64,000 bases of DNA, from positions 434,001-498,000 of the forward strand of contig NZ_CP043430.1 in the NCBI RefSeq assembly GCF_008271365.1, in the 5' to 3' direction. The DNA comes from Microbacterium sp. 1S1 (GTDB lineage: Bacteria; Actinomycetota; Actinomycetes; Actinomycetales; Microbacteriaceae). A model generated the notes under the pieces. That model saw only the letters and a program-made list of their open reading frames with translations, made no database searches and was not told the DNA's origin. The translations under genes were made by a program, and so were the position numbers. Below are positions 34,068-42,858 of the stretch, one piece after another. Position 1 is the stretch's first letter, and every line of letters begins with the position of its first letter.

Positions 34068-35245
34068 GATGCGCTCCGCATCGACGTCGACCCCGCCGGT
34101 CGCAGCATCTCGCGTCCGACGATGAGGCGCATGATCTCGTTCGTCCCCTCGAGGATCTGGTGCACACGGAGGTCGCGAACGATCTTCTCGATCCCGTAGT
34201 CCTGCAGGTAGCCGTACCCGCCGTGCAGTTGGAGCGCGCGGTTGGCGACCTCGAAGCCCGCGTCGGTCGCGAAGCGCTTGGCCATCGCACAGCGCATCGT
34301 CGCGTCGGGTGCCTTCGCGTCCACGGCCTCCGCGCCGTCTCGGACCATCAGCCGCGCCGCCTGGAGGTCGGTGCGCATGTCGGCGATCGCGAAGAGGATC
34401 GACTGCTTCTCCGCCAGGGGCTCGCCGAACGCGACGCGCTCGCGCACGTACTGCACGGCCTTGTCGAGCGCGGCCTGCGCACCGCCGAGCGAGCACGCCG
34501 CGATGTTGAGGCGGCCGCCGTTGAGGGCGGACATCGCGATCGCGAACCCGCGGCCCTCGTCCCCGAGCATCGCGGACGCCGGTACGCGCACGCCGTCCAT
34601 GATGACGGGGCGGGTCGGCTGCGCGTGCCACCCCATCTTCTTCTCCGGAGCGCCGAAGCTCAGGTTCTCGGCGTCCCCGGGGACGAGGAACGCGCTGATC
34701 CCGCGGGCTCCCGGCTCTCCGGTCCGCGCCATGACGACGTACACCGCGGCTTCACCGGCACCGGAGATGAACTGCTTCACGCCGGTGAGCACGTAATCGT
34801 CGCCGTCGCGGACCGCGCTGGTCGCGATGTTCGCCGCGTCGGACCCGGCCCCCGGCTCCGTGAGGCAGTAGCCGCCGAACTCCTGCATGGCGGTGAGGGA
34901 CGGCAGCCACCGCGACCGCTGGTCGTCGTCGCCGTACGTGTCGATCATCCACACCACCATGTTGTGGATGGAGATGTAGGCGGCGACGGCGGGGTCGGCC
35001 TTGGCGAGCTCCTCGAAGATGGCGATTGTGTCGACGCGGGTGAGCCCCGTGCCGCCGAACTCGTCGCTGACGTAGATCCCGCCGAGGCCGAGCTCGCCGC
35101 CGCGCTGCAGGGACTCCCGCGGGAACAGGTGCTTCTCGTCGCGCTCGGCGGCGAACGGGGCGAGTTCCGCGTCGGCGAACTCGCGCACGGCGTCGAGGAT
35201 CGCCTCGCGCTCTTCCTCGGTGGTGGTGACGGTGGTCATGGTCAT
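34064..35245 (-). CDS. Acyl-CoA dehydrogenase, isobutyryl-CoA type
   Basis: 393 residues. FAD acyl-CoA dehydrogenase with GGYCLTEPGAGSDAANI, MGWHAQPT, and the catalytic base in QILEGTNEIMRLIVGRE at the C-terminus. Placement between mmsA and mmsB indicates isobutyryl-CoA oxidation to methacrylyl-CoA; electrons go to ETF, encoded by the nearby etfBA. The exact chain specificity is inferred from context. Ten bp separate it from mmsA. Confidence 0.92.
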   Translation of the reverse strand: MTMTTVTTTEEEREAILDAVREFADAELAPFAAERDEKHLFPRESLQRGGELGLGGIYVSDEFGGTGLTRVDTIAIFEELAKADPAVAAYISIHNMVVWMIDTYGDDDQRSRWLPSLTAMQEFGGYCLTEPGAGSDAANIATSAVRDGDDYVLTGVKQFISGAGEAAVYVVMARTGEPGARGISAFLVPGDAENLSFGAPEKKMGWHAQPTRPVIMDGVRVPASAMLGDEGRGFAIAMSALNGGRLNIAACSLGGAQAALDKAVQYVRERVAFGEPLAEKQSILFAIADMRTDLQAARLMVRDGAEAVDAKAPDATMRCAMAKRFATDAGFEVANRALQLHGGYGYLQDYGIEKIVRDLRVHQILEGTNEIMRLIVGREMLRPAGSTSMRSAS

Positions 35246-35254
35246 CGCTTTTCC

Positions 35255-36754
35255 TCAGTGCATGGTGGGGATGACGAAGCTCGCGCCGTCGCGCACCCCC
35301 GACGGCCAGCGGCTCGTCACGGTCTTGGTCTTGGTGTAGAAGCGGAAGGCGTCGGCGCCGTGCTGATTGAGGTCGCCGAAGCCGCTGCGCTTCCAGCCGC
35401 CGAACGTGTAGTAGGCGATCGGCACGGGGATGGGCACGTTCACGCCCACCATCCCGACCTCCACGCGGGCGGCGAAGTCGCGGGCGGCATCGCCGTCGCG
35501 GGTGAAGATGGCGACGCCGTTGCCGTACTCGTGCTCGGAGGCCATGCGCAGCGCCTCCTCGTAGTCGGCGGCGCGGGCGATGACCAGGACGGGGCCGAAG
35601 ATCTCCTCCCGGTAGATCGCCATGTCGGTCGTCACGTGGTCGAACAGCGTCGGCCCGAGGTAGAAGCCCTCCTCGTGCCCGGGGACCGTGAACCCGCGGC
35701 CGTCGGCGAGCAACGTCGCCCCTTCGTCGATCCCCTGCTGGATGTAGCCCTTCACCCGCTCGACGGCGGCGCTCGTGACGAGGGGCCCGTAGTCGACGTC
35801 CTCCGCGAGGGAGGGCCCGACCCGCAGCTGGGCGACGCGCTCGGTGAGCTTGGCGGCGAGCGCGTCGGCGGTCTCCTCACCCACCGGGACGGCGACGGAG
35901 ATGGCCATGCACCTCTCCCCCGCGGAGCCGTAGCCGGCGCCGATGAGCGCGTCGACGGCCTGGTCGAGGTCGGCGTCCGGCATCACGATCATGTGGTTCT
36001 TGGCCCCGCCGAAGCACTGCGCGCGCTTGCCGTGCGCGGCCGCGGTGGCGTAGATGTACTCCGCGATGGGTGTGGACCCCACGAAGCCGACGGCACGGAT
36101 CCGGTCGTCGGTGAGGAGTGTGTCCACCGCTTCCTTGTCTCCGTGCACGACGTTGAGGACCCCGGCGGGCAGTCCCGCCTCGAGGAACAGCTCGGCGAGC
36201 CGCACCGGAACCGAGGGATCGCGCTCGCTGGGCTTGAGGATCACGGCGTTCCCGGCGGCGAGTGCGGGACCGGCCTTCCACAGCGGGATCATGGCGGGGA
36301 AGTTGAACGGGGTGATGGCGGCGACGACGCCCAGCGGCTGCCGCATCGAGTACACGTCGATGCCCGCTCCGGCCCCCGTCGAGTATTCGCCCTTGAGCAG
36401 GTGCGGCGCGCCGGCGGAGAACTCGATCACCTCCAGGCCCCGCTGGATGTCGCCTTTCGCGTCGTCGACGGTCTTGCCGTGTTCGCTCGCGAGGAGTTCG
36501 GCGAGCGGCGTCATCTCCTGCTGCACGAGATCGAGGAATCGCAGGAGCACGCGGGCGCGCTTCTGCGGGTTGGTCGCGGCCCACGCGAGCTGTGCCTCCT
36601 CGGCATTCCCGACGGCCCGGCGCACCTCCTCCGCGGAGGCGAGCGGCACGCGGGCCTGCACCGCCCCGGTGCTCGGGTCGAAGACGTCGGCGAAGCGGCC
36701 GCCCTCGGGGGTGACATGCGATCCGCCCACGAAGTGCGGGATAGTTCGGGTCAT
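35255..36754 (-). CDS. mmsA: Methylmalonate-semialdehyde dehydrogenase (CoA-acylating)
   Basis: 499 residues. ALDH fold with FNFPAMIPLWKAGPALAAGN and the nucleophile GSAGERCMAISVAV near residue 282, diagnostic of MmsA/IolA-type CoA-acylating enzymes; the C-terminus GGWKRSGFGDLNQHG also fits. Converts methylmalonate semialdehyde to propionyl-CoA, the feed for the methylcitrate genes at 41.7-46 kb. First gene of the valine operon; an ATAC/GTAT dyad lies 63-82 nt upstream of the start. Confidence 0.94.
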   Translation of the reverse strand: MTRTIPHFVGGSHVTPEGGRFADVFDPSTGAVQARVPLASAEEVRRAVGNAEEAQLAWAATNPQKRARVLLRFLDLVQQEMTPLAELLASEHGKTVDDAKGDIQRGLEVIEFSAGAPHLLKGEYSTGAGAGIDVYSMRQPLGVVAAITPFNFPAMIPLWKAGPALAAGNAVILKPSERDPSVPVRLAELFLEAGLPAGVLNVVHGDKEAVDTLLTDDRIRAVGFVGSTPIAEYIYATAAAHGKRAQCFGGAKNHMIVMPDADLDQAVDALIGAGYGSAGERCMAISVAVPVGEETADALAAKLTERVAQLRVGPSLAEDVDYGPLVTSAAVERVKGYIQQGIDEGATLLADGRGFTVPGHEEGFYLGPTLFDHVTTDMAIYREEIFGPVLVIARAADYEEALRMASEHEYGNGVAIFTRDGDAARDFAARVEVGMVGVNVPIPVPIAYYTFGGWKRSGFGDLNQHGADAFRFYTKTKTVTSRWPSGVRDGASFVIPTMH

Positions 36755-36816
36755 TGTGTGACATCCCTCCGTGCCTTCTTTGGCACATCGGCGAGTTTAC
36801 TCCGATGACCGTGAAA

Positions 36817-36836
36817 ATACGAGGATGTCCTTGTAT
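36817..36836. promoter_or_regulatory. Operator-like dyad upstream of mmsA
   Basis: ATACGAGGATGTCCTTGTAT is an imperfect 20-bp dyad (ATAC-AGGA / TCCT-GTAT). AT-rich ends in GC-rich DNA and position before the valine operon suggest a repressor or activator site; the regulator is not in view. Confidence 0.5.
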
Positions 36837-36915
36837 CTCCGGACCCCGGGTGTTCGCGTGCCGCCGTCGCCCGTTCTCCGGCCGTTCACCCGCCGGACAT
36901 CCGGGCCGATTACAA

Positions 36916-37048
36916 CTGCAGATGCACGGCACAGACTCAGACCGGATCGGGTAGTCGCGTCTCCCGTGCGGCACGGTGAGCCTCTCGCTCCCGTCGCGGC
37001 TCCCACGCCGCGAGACCCCCGCCGAATCGGGTCGGCGGGGGTCTCCTC
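36916..37048 (+). ncRNA. Candidate structured RNA with own terminator
   Basis: Between the divergent mmsA and ABM genes, three stems follow one another on the plus strand: GCACGG (36924-36929) with CCGTGC (36964-36969); GCGGC (36996-37000) with GCCGC (37007-37011); and a perfect 14-bp hairpin, 37012-37025 with 37032-37045, that looks like an intrinsic terminator. No gene precedes the terminator on this strand. A TACAAC -10-like box lies at about 36911-36916, and a 10-codon frame ATG...TAG (36922-36954) could be a leader peptide. It may be a small RNA or an attenuated leader. Confidence 0.4.
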
Positions 37049-37197
37049 ATTCCTCGGCCGTCTCCCCGCCGCCGCGCGCGGACCCCGCCGATCGGGCGAC
37101 CTGAGCGAGAACTAGAATCGACCACGCGCCGCGACCCTGGCGCCTCCGCTCCGGCGTCCGCACCCCGACGCCCCACTCACCCCCCGAGGACCGCATC

Positions 37198-37800
37198 ATG
37201 TCCGCAGCCGCGCCCGCGTCCGAGCCCGTCACCGTCTCGATCCGCCGCGAAGTCGATCCCGAGCGCATCGCCGAGGCCACCGCCTGGGTGCAGACCGGCG
37301 TGAACCTCGCCACGAAATACCCCGGATTCCTCGGCTCGGGCTGGGTACGGGCCGGCGAGGACTCCCAGGTGTGGCACATGCTCTACCGTTTCGCGAGCGA
37401 GGAGTCCCTCACCGCCTGGGAGCAGTCCGGAGAACGAGCCTGGTGGCTGTCGATGGGGCAGGGCTTCGTCCGCAGCGAGCGATCCAAGCGCCGCTCCGGT
37501 ATCGAGGGATGGTTCGACGAACCGTCGACCGGCTCGATCCCGGTCGTCGAGGCGGACGGCTCGACCAGCACGGTGACGGTCGCCCCGGCGCCGCCACGGT
37601 GGAAGCAGGCGGTCTCGATCTGGCTCGGCTTCTTCCCCGTGAACCTGGCCTTCACGTACGCGATGAGCCCCGTCCCGGGATGGGAGGCCGTGCCGCTCTG
37701 GCTCCGGGTGCTCATCACGACGCTCGTCCTCACGCCGATCATGACGTACTGGGTGCTTCCCTTCGTGACCCGCTCGCTGCGCTCCTGGCTCGCTCGCTAG
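37198..37800 (+). CDS. Membrane-anchored ABM-domain protein
   Basis: 200 residues. Residues 5-100 form an antibiotic-biosynthesis-monooxygenase-like ferredoxin fold (VTVSIRREVDPERIAEATAW, LIYRFASEE-like YRFASEESLTAWEQS). The C-terminal third has two membrane segments (about residues 140-160 and 166-192). ABM homologues of this type have no proven oxygenase activity. A TAGAAT box at 37113-37118 could be its -10, leaving an 80-nt leader. Function unknown. Confidence 0.8.
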   Translation: MSAAAPASEPVTVSIRREVDPERIAEATAWVQTGVNLATKYPGFLGSGWVRAGEDSQVWHMLYRFASEESLTAWEQSGERAWWLSMGQGFVRSERSKRRSGIEGWFDEPSTGSIPVVEADGSTSTVTVAPAPPRWKQAVSIWLGFFPVNLAFTYAMSPVPGWEAVPLWLRVLITTLVLTPIMTYWVLPFVTRSLRSWLAR

Positions 37801-37823
37801 GACGGCTCGCCGGGCCCCGCAGC

Positions 37824-38720
37824 TCAGATCGCGGAGGCGGCGAGCCGGAGCGCGCGCTCGACGGCTCCGACCGCGGGGGTCAGCGGCCCCGGGCGCCGCA
37901 CCGCGAAGAGTGTGTTGATCGGCGGATCATCCGTCTCGTTCAGCGCGACGAGCGTGCCGTCCGCCAGCTCCTCGGCGATCAGGTAGCGCGGGAGCACGGT
38001 CACGCCGGCCCCGGCCGCCGCGGCCCGGGCGACCGCGCGCAGATCCGGTATCACCAGTGCCGGCTCACGCTCCAGCCGCGTCCCGAAGACGTGCCGCCAG
38101 TACCGGCGGAGGATCGGCACGTCGGCGGCGTAGGCGAGCAACGGCGCCCGGTCGAGCGCGTCGGGTCGGAGGCCATCCCCGGGAGCGACGAGACCGGGTG
38201 CGGCGACGAGGACGAACTCCTCGTCGCACAGCGGAACCGCGAGCAGAGTGCGGCCTCGCGGCCGCACGGCGGAGACCACGAGGTCCAGAGTGCCCGCACG
38301 GAGGGCAGCGAGCAGATCCTCCGCGAGCCCCGGCGTGACCGTGACGCGCATCCCCGCTGTGACCAGCGGAGCGAGTGCCGGCATGGCGACGCGTTCCAGG
38401 AACTCGCTCGCACCTCCCAGCCTCACCACGGGGGCCGCCGTGTCGGCAGACCGCCCGACCGCGACGGCCAGCGCATCGAGGGGTCCGGCCACGCGCGCGG
38501 CGAGCTCGTCGGCACGCGCGGTCGGACGGAGGCCGCGGGCGTGGCGCTCGAAGAGCGGCTCACCCACGGTGCGCTCCAGGGCCTGCAACTGGGCGGTCAC
38601 GCTCGACTGGGCGAGCCCGAGCAGGCGCGCCGCTGCCGACACGGAGCCGGAGCGGTGCGCCGCGAGAAACGACCGCCAGAGGAGAACATCCCGCAGCCCA
38701 TCGGAATTCCGATCACTCAT
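37824..38720 (-). CDS. LysR-family transcriptional regulator
   Basis: 298 residues from the ATG at 38720. N-terminal winged helix SGSVSAAARLLGLAQSSVTAQLQALERTVGEPLFERH, then a periplasmic-binding-like effector domain. Divergent from the DJ-1/PfpI gene with a 92-bp spacer, the classical arrangement in which LysR proteins activate the adjacent gene. TATCGAGAATGTATCGGAAG-like AT-rich DNA in the spacer may contain its site. Inducer unknown. Confidence 0.9.
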   Translation of the reverse strand: MSDRNSDGLRDVLLWRSFLAAHRSGSVSAAARLLGLAQSSVTAQLQALERTVGEPLFERHARGLRPTARADELAARVAGPLDALAVAVGRSADTAAPVVRLGGASEFLERVAMPALAPLVTAGMRVTVTPGLAEDLLAALRAGTLDLVVSAVRPRGRTLLAVPLCDEEFVLVAAPGLVAPGDGLRPDALDRAPLLAYAADVPILRRYWRHVFGTRLEREPALVIPDLRAVARAAAAGAGVTVLPRYLIAEELADGTLVALNETDDPPINTLFAVRRPGPLTPAVGAVERALRLAASAI

Positions 38721-38812
38721 ATCGAGAATGTATCGGAAGGACGAGACCACCTGCGACGTTCTCCCCTGTGATCGCTTCCGTGGCCGCACGCCACCCCACC
38801 AGAGGAGTCCCC

Positions 38813-39478
38813 ATGTCCACCATCCTGTTCGTCGTCTCCGCCGCCCGCTCGTGGACGCTCGCCGACGGCGCCGCCCATCCCACCGGCTTCTGGGCCGAGG
38901 AGCTGCTGACGCCGTATCGCCTGCTGACCGCGGCGGGGCATCGCGTCGACATCGCCACCCCCGGCGGCCGTCCCCCCATCGCCGACGCCGCGAGTGTTCA
39001 GGAGGGCGATGCCGAGGCTCTCGCGGCCATTCCGGGACTGGCTGCCCCCCTCACGCTCTCCACCGTGGATCCCGCGGCGCACGACGCCGTGTTCTATCCC
39101 GGGGGCCACGGCCCGATGGAGGACCTCGCCGTCGACGAGGACTCGGCCGCCCTCGTCACCGCGACCCTCGCTGCCGAGCGTCCCCTGGCCCTCGTCTGCC
39201 ACGGTCTCGCCGCCCTCCTTCCGGCCCGCACCGCGACCGGAGAGCCGGCCGCGGCGGGCCGCCGCCTCACCGCTTTCTCCGACGAGGAGGAGCGGCAGGG
39301 TGGTCTCGCCGACCGGGCGCCGTTCCTGCTGGAGAGCGCGCTCCGGGCTCAGGGTGCCGCCGTCGTGGTGACCGAGCCGTGGCGTGATCACGTGCTCGTC
39401 GACGGCGCGCTCATCACGGGCCAGAACCCGCAGTCGTCCGGCGCCACGGCCCGCGCGCTGCTCGACGCCCTCGCCTGA
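38813..39478 (+). CDS. DJ-1/PfpI-family protein (glyoxalase III-like)
   Basis: 221 residues. Class I glutamine-amidotransferase-like fold with YPGGHGPMEDL, the nucleophile elbow ALVCHGLAALL and a C-terminal LITGQNPQSS. Related to Hsp31/HchA, which converts methylglyoxal to lactate or repairs glycated proteins. AGAGGAG lies 6 nt before the ATG. Divergent from a LysR gene that probably controls it in response to reactive aldehydes or another stress; this is inference. Confidence 0.88.
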   Translation: MSTILFVVSAARSWTLADGAAHPTGFWAEELLTPYRLLTAAGHRVDIATPGGRPPIADAASVQEGDAEALAAIPGLAAPLTLSTVDPAAHDAVFYPGGHGPMEDLAVDEDSAALVTATLAAERPLALVCHGLAALLPARTATGEPAAAGRRLTAFSDEEERQGGLADRAPFLLESALRAQGAAVVVTEPWRDHVLVDGALITGQNPQSSGATARALLDALA

Positions 39479-39498
39479 ATACCGTCCTCACGGCGTCT

Positions 39499-39535
39499 CG
39501 GCTCCTGCACCTCCGATACCGGCGGTCAGGAGCCG
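39499..39535. terminator. Hairpin between converging genes
   Basis: CGGCTCCTG (39499-39507) pairs with CAGGAGCCG (39527-39535) around a 19-nt loop, between the DJ-1 and MFS genes; the right arm runs into the MFS stop. Confidence 0.5.
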
Positions 39536-41001
39536 GGCGTCACGCCCTTCTTCGCGGGTTCCACGAGCGAGAGCGGATCCGCGATGTCCTCCAGCGACTT
39601 GCCGGCCGCGCTCACACCGAAGATGCCGCACACGACGCCACCGAACATCATGATCGCCGCCCCGAGCACGTATCCCCAGAACAGCGGGCCGCGGTCGCCG
39701 GACTCCGCGCTCGCACCGATCAGCGCTCCGTAGAGCACCGGGGCCACGGCGCCGACGAGCTGCCCGATCGAGAACACGTACGAGATCACCTGGCTGCGCA
39801 GTTCGAGCGGGAAGATCTCGCTCACCGTCAGGTACGCGGCGGACGCTCCGGCCGACGCGAAGAAGAACGACGCGCACCAGAACGCCGTGTGCGTGCCCGC
39901 GTTGAGCACGCCCGCGTTGAAGAGGAAGGCGCTGACGAGCAGGATCAGCCCCGCGAGCACATAGGTGCCGAAGAGCATCCGCCGCCGACCCCACGTGTCG
40001 AAGAAGTGGCCGAGGATGAGGGCGCCCGCGAGGTTGCCGATGGCGAAGACGATGAAGTACTGCGACGCCGACGCCGGCGGGGTGTCGTAGAAGTTCTCGA
40101 GCACGAGGGCGTAGGTGAAGAAGATCGCGTTGTAGAGGAAGGATTGCGTCACCATCATCGTGATGCCGACGAGGGTGCGCCGCGGGTACTTCTGGAACAG
40201 CACCTTCGCGATCACGAGGAACGGGACGCTGCCGTACTCCTTGACCGTGATGGCCTTGCTCTCGTCGACGGGCTCGATCGTCTTGCCCTCCTTGCGGATG
40301 CGCTCCTCGATCCCGTCGACGTTGCGCTCCGCCTCCTCCTCGCGACCGTGGGTCATCTGCCAGCGCGGGCTCTCCGGGATGTGGCGACGCAGCCAGATGA
40401 TGAGGATGCCGAGGATCGGTCCGACGAAGAAGCTCAGCCGCCAGCCGATGTCGGCGGGAAGGATGTCGGTGTTGAGGAAGAACATGTTGGCCACGGCACC
40501 GAGCGCCGCACCGCCCCAATAGGTGCCGTTGATGGCGATGTCCACTCGGCCGCGGTACTTCGCCGGGATGATCTCGTCGATGGCGGAGTTGATGGCCGCG
40601 TACTCGCCACCGATGCCCGCGCCCGCGACGAAGCGCCAGATGTAGAAGAACCAGGGAGCGAACGCCAGGCCGGCGACGGCCGAGCCGACGAGGTATACCG
40701 CGAGGGAGAGCAGGAAGAGGTTCTTGCGTCCGAGGCGGTCGGCGAGGCGACCGAACACGAGAGCGCCGAAGACCTGGCCCAGCAGGTAGCAGGTGCCCGC
40801 GAGACCGACCTCGGCCGGGCCCATCCCCAGCGTCTGCGCGTAGCCGTTGGCCGCGACGATCTGCACTTCGAGCCCGTCCAGGATCCAGGAGAAACCGAGT
40901 CCGACGACGATCATCCAGTGGAATCGCGACCAGGGGAGTCGGTCCATCCGCGCCGGGACGAGTGACCGGACCTCCTTGACGCTGACGTCGGATGCGGACA
41001 T
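39526..41001 (-). CDS. MFS transporter, sugar/organic acid type
   Basis: 491 residues from the ATG at 41001, which follows AGAAGGAGG. Twelve membrane segments with RLADRLGRKNLF after TM2 and a long central loop between TM6 and TM7 (REEEAERNVDGIEERIRKEG). GAGIGGEYAAINSAIDE and ESPRWQMTHGR place it in the sugar-porter/metabolite-H+ symporter type. Substrate unknown. Monocistronic. Confidence 0.88.
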   Translation of the reverse strand: MSASDVSVKEVRSLVPARMDRLPWSRFHWMIVVGLGFSWILDGLEVQIVAANGYAQTLGMGPAEVGLAGTCYLLGQVFGALVFGRLADRLGRKNLFLLSLAVYLVGSAVAGLAFAPWFFYIWRFVAGAGIGGEYAAINSAIDEIIPAKYRGRVDIAINGTYWGGAALGAVANMFFLNTDILPADIGWRLSFFVGPILGILIIWLRRHIPESPRWQMTHGREEEAERNVDGIEERIRKEGKTIEPVDESKAITVKEYGSVPFLVIAKVLFQKYPRRTLVGITMMVTQSFLYNAIFFTYALVLENFYDTPPASASQYFIVFAIGNLAGALILGHFFDTWGRRRMLFGTYVLAGLILLVSAFLFNAGVLNAGTHTAFWCASFFFASAGASAAYLTVSEIFPLELRSQVISYVFSIGQLVGAVAPVLYGALIGASAESGDRGPLFWGYVLGAAIMMFGGVVCGIFGVSAAGKSLEDIADPLSLVEPAKKGVTPGS

Positions 41002-41177
41002 GGGGGCCTCCTTCTCGCGGGACACGCTGTCGTCCCGGATCCGGTTTTACTCCCCGGAGCGATCCGCCGCATCTGCTTGACCCCGGGCCGCCGGCACGCT
41101 ACAGCCTCGAATCGCGCGAATGGCCCCATCCCGGGCGAGAATGGAGCCAATCAGGCGATTCGAACGGAGGTGGGGGG

Positions 41178-41684
41178 ATGTCCGGCGTCCCTGCGACGAA
41201 GGATCAGCTGCTCGCCGCCATCGAGACGTCCTACGCCCGACTGTCCGACGACCTCGACCGGGTGCCTGCGGCCCACGTCCGGGAGAAGGTGCTCCCGGGG
41301 CACGCGGCCGGCACCTCGATCAGTCCCGCCGATCTCGTGGCCTACCTCATCGGCTGGAACGAGCAGGTCCTCATCTGGAACGAGCGCCGCGCCGCTGGCC
41401 TCCCCGACGAGTTCCCGGCGCCCGGTGCGGCGTGGAACGACCTCGGGTCACTCGCGCTCCGCTTCTACCGCGAGCACGAGCACGAGTCCTGGGACGACCT
41501 CCGCGCCCGCCTCGACGACGCTGAACGCCGGATCGTGGAGCTCGTCCGCGACCGCTCGGAGGAAGAGCTCTACGGCGCCCCCTGGTACCGGAGATGGACG
41601 CTCGGACGCATGATCTCGCTCAACACCTCGTCGCCGTACGCGAACGCACGGAGCCGGCTGCGCCGCTGGCTCCGCACGCTCTGA
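41178..41684 (+). CDS. ClbS/DfsB-family four-helix protein
   Basis: 168 residues. TKDQLLAAIETSYARLSDDLD, GTSISPADLVAYLIGWNEQVL and the C-terminal SLNTSSPYANARSRLRRW match the ClbS/DfsB family (formerly DUF1706), DinB-like four-helix bundles; ClbS hydrolyses the colibactin cyclopropane, but most members have unknown roles. The C-terminal TSSPYANAR motif is well kept. Converges on prpC with 6 bp between stops. Confidence 0.88.
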   Translation: MSGVPATKDQLLAAIETSYARLSDDLDRVPAAHVREKVLPGHAAGTSISPADLVAYLIGWNEQVLIWNERRAAGLPDEFPAPGAAWNDLGSLALRFYREHEHESWDDLRARLDDAERRIVELVRDRSEEELYGAPWYRRWTLGRMISLNTSSPYANARSRLRRWLRTL

Positions 41685-41690
41685 ACGCCG

Positions 41691-42824
41691 TCAGCCCGCG
41701 ACGTGCCGCTCGTCGGGGCCGTCGTAGTGCGACAGCGGACGGATCAGGGCGTTGGCGCCGGCCTGCTCGATGACGTGCGCCGTCCACCCCGTCACCCTCG
41801 CCGCGACGAACAGCGGCGTGAAGGTGAGCGTGTCGAAGCCGATGAGGCTGTACGCGGGGCCGGACGGGTAGTCGAGGTTCGGGTGGATGCCCTTGCGCTC
41901 GACGAACTGCGACTCCAGCGCGTCGTACAGCGCCGCCACGTCCTCCCGGCCGTAGTGCGCGACGAGGGTGTCCAGCGCGGCCTTCATCGTCGGCACCCGG
42001 GAGTCGCCGTTCTTGTAGACACGGTGCCCGAAGCCCATTATTTTGCGCTTCTCCGCGAGGGCCTTGTCGAGCCACGCCTCCACGGCGTCCGCCGAGCCGA
42101 TCTCCGTGAAGATGTGCAGCACGGCCTCGTTCGCCCCGCCGTGCAGCGGGCCCTTGAGCGCGCCGATGGCCCCGACCACAGCCGAGTAGATGTCGCTGAG
42201 GGTGGAGGTGATGACCCGGGCGGTGAACGTCGAGGCGTTGAAGGAGTGCTCGGCGTAGAGGATCATCGAGCGGTTGAAGGCGTCGACCACGACCGGGTCG
42301 GCCTCCTCGCCGAACGTCATCCAGAGGAAGTTCGCGGAGTAGTCGAGGTCGTCGCGCGGGGCGATGAGCTCCTGCCCGCGGCGACGACGCTGACCGTACG
42401 CGACGATGGCCGGCAGCGCGGCGAACAGGCGGATGCTGCGCGCCAGGTTCTGCTCGGGGCTGCCACCGGCGTCGAGCACGGAACCGCCGGCCTCGGGGTC
42501 GGACGCGCCGATCAGGCTCACGGCGGTGCGCACCTCGTCCATCGGGTGCGCCTCGAGCGGCACGAGGTCGATCGCGGCCTTGACGTTGTCGGCCAGGGCG
42601 CGGTGCTTCCGCTCCTCCAGCCGGAACGCGGCGAGCTCGTCTCCCGTCGGCAACTCGCCGTGCCACAGCAGGTACGCCACGGCTTCGAAGGACTGCGTCT
42701 CGGCGAGCTCCTGCACGGGGTAGCCGCGATACAGCAGGCTGTTCGTCTCGGGGTTGACCTTCGAGATGGCTGTCGTGTCGACGACGACCCCTGCGAGGCC
42801 CTTCTTGATGTCCGGCTCGGTCAT
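41691..42824 (-). CDS. prpC: 2-methylcitrate synthase
   Basis: 377 residues. Citrate synthase fold with active-site His in LHGGANEAVLH and GFGHRVYKNGDSR. Its position next to prpB and prpD makes it methylcitrate synthase, joining propionyl-CoA and oxaloacetate; it may also make citrate. The ATG at 42824 sits 5 nt after AAGGAG; a GTG two codons earlier overlaps that site and is less likely. Last gene of the gntR-prpD-prpB-prpC operon. Confidence 0.93.
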   Translation of the reverse strand: MTEPDIKKGLAGVVVDTTAISKVNPETNSLLYRGYPVQELAETQSFEAVAYLLWHGELPTGDELAAFRLEERKHRALADNVKAAIDLVPLEAHPMDEVRTAVSLIGASDPEAGGSVLDAGGSPEQNLARSIRLFAALPAIVAYGQRRRRGQELIAPRDDLDYSANFLWMTFGEEADPVVVDAFNRSMILYAEHSFNASTFTARVITSTLSDIYSAVVGAIGALKGPLHGGANEAVLHIFTEIGSADAVEAWLDKALAEKRKIMGFGHRVYKNGDSRVPTMKAALDTLVAHYGREDVAALYDALESQFVERKGIHPNLDYPSGPAYSLIGFDTLTFTPLFVAARVTGWTAHVIEQAGANALIRPLSHYDGPDERHVAG

Positions 42825-42858
42825 GGTCACTCCTTCGTGTACGGCGCCGCTCCGCTGC

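Noticed and set aside
36922..36954. Amino-acid-sensing attenuator leader
   Set aside because: The 10-codon frame has no run of one regulatory amino acid codon, so classical attenuation is not supported; kept only as part of the RNA candidate.
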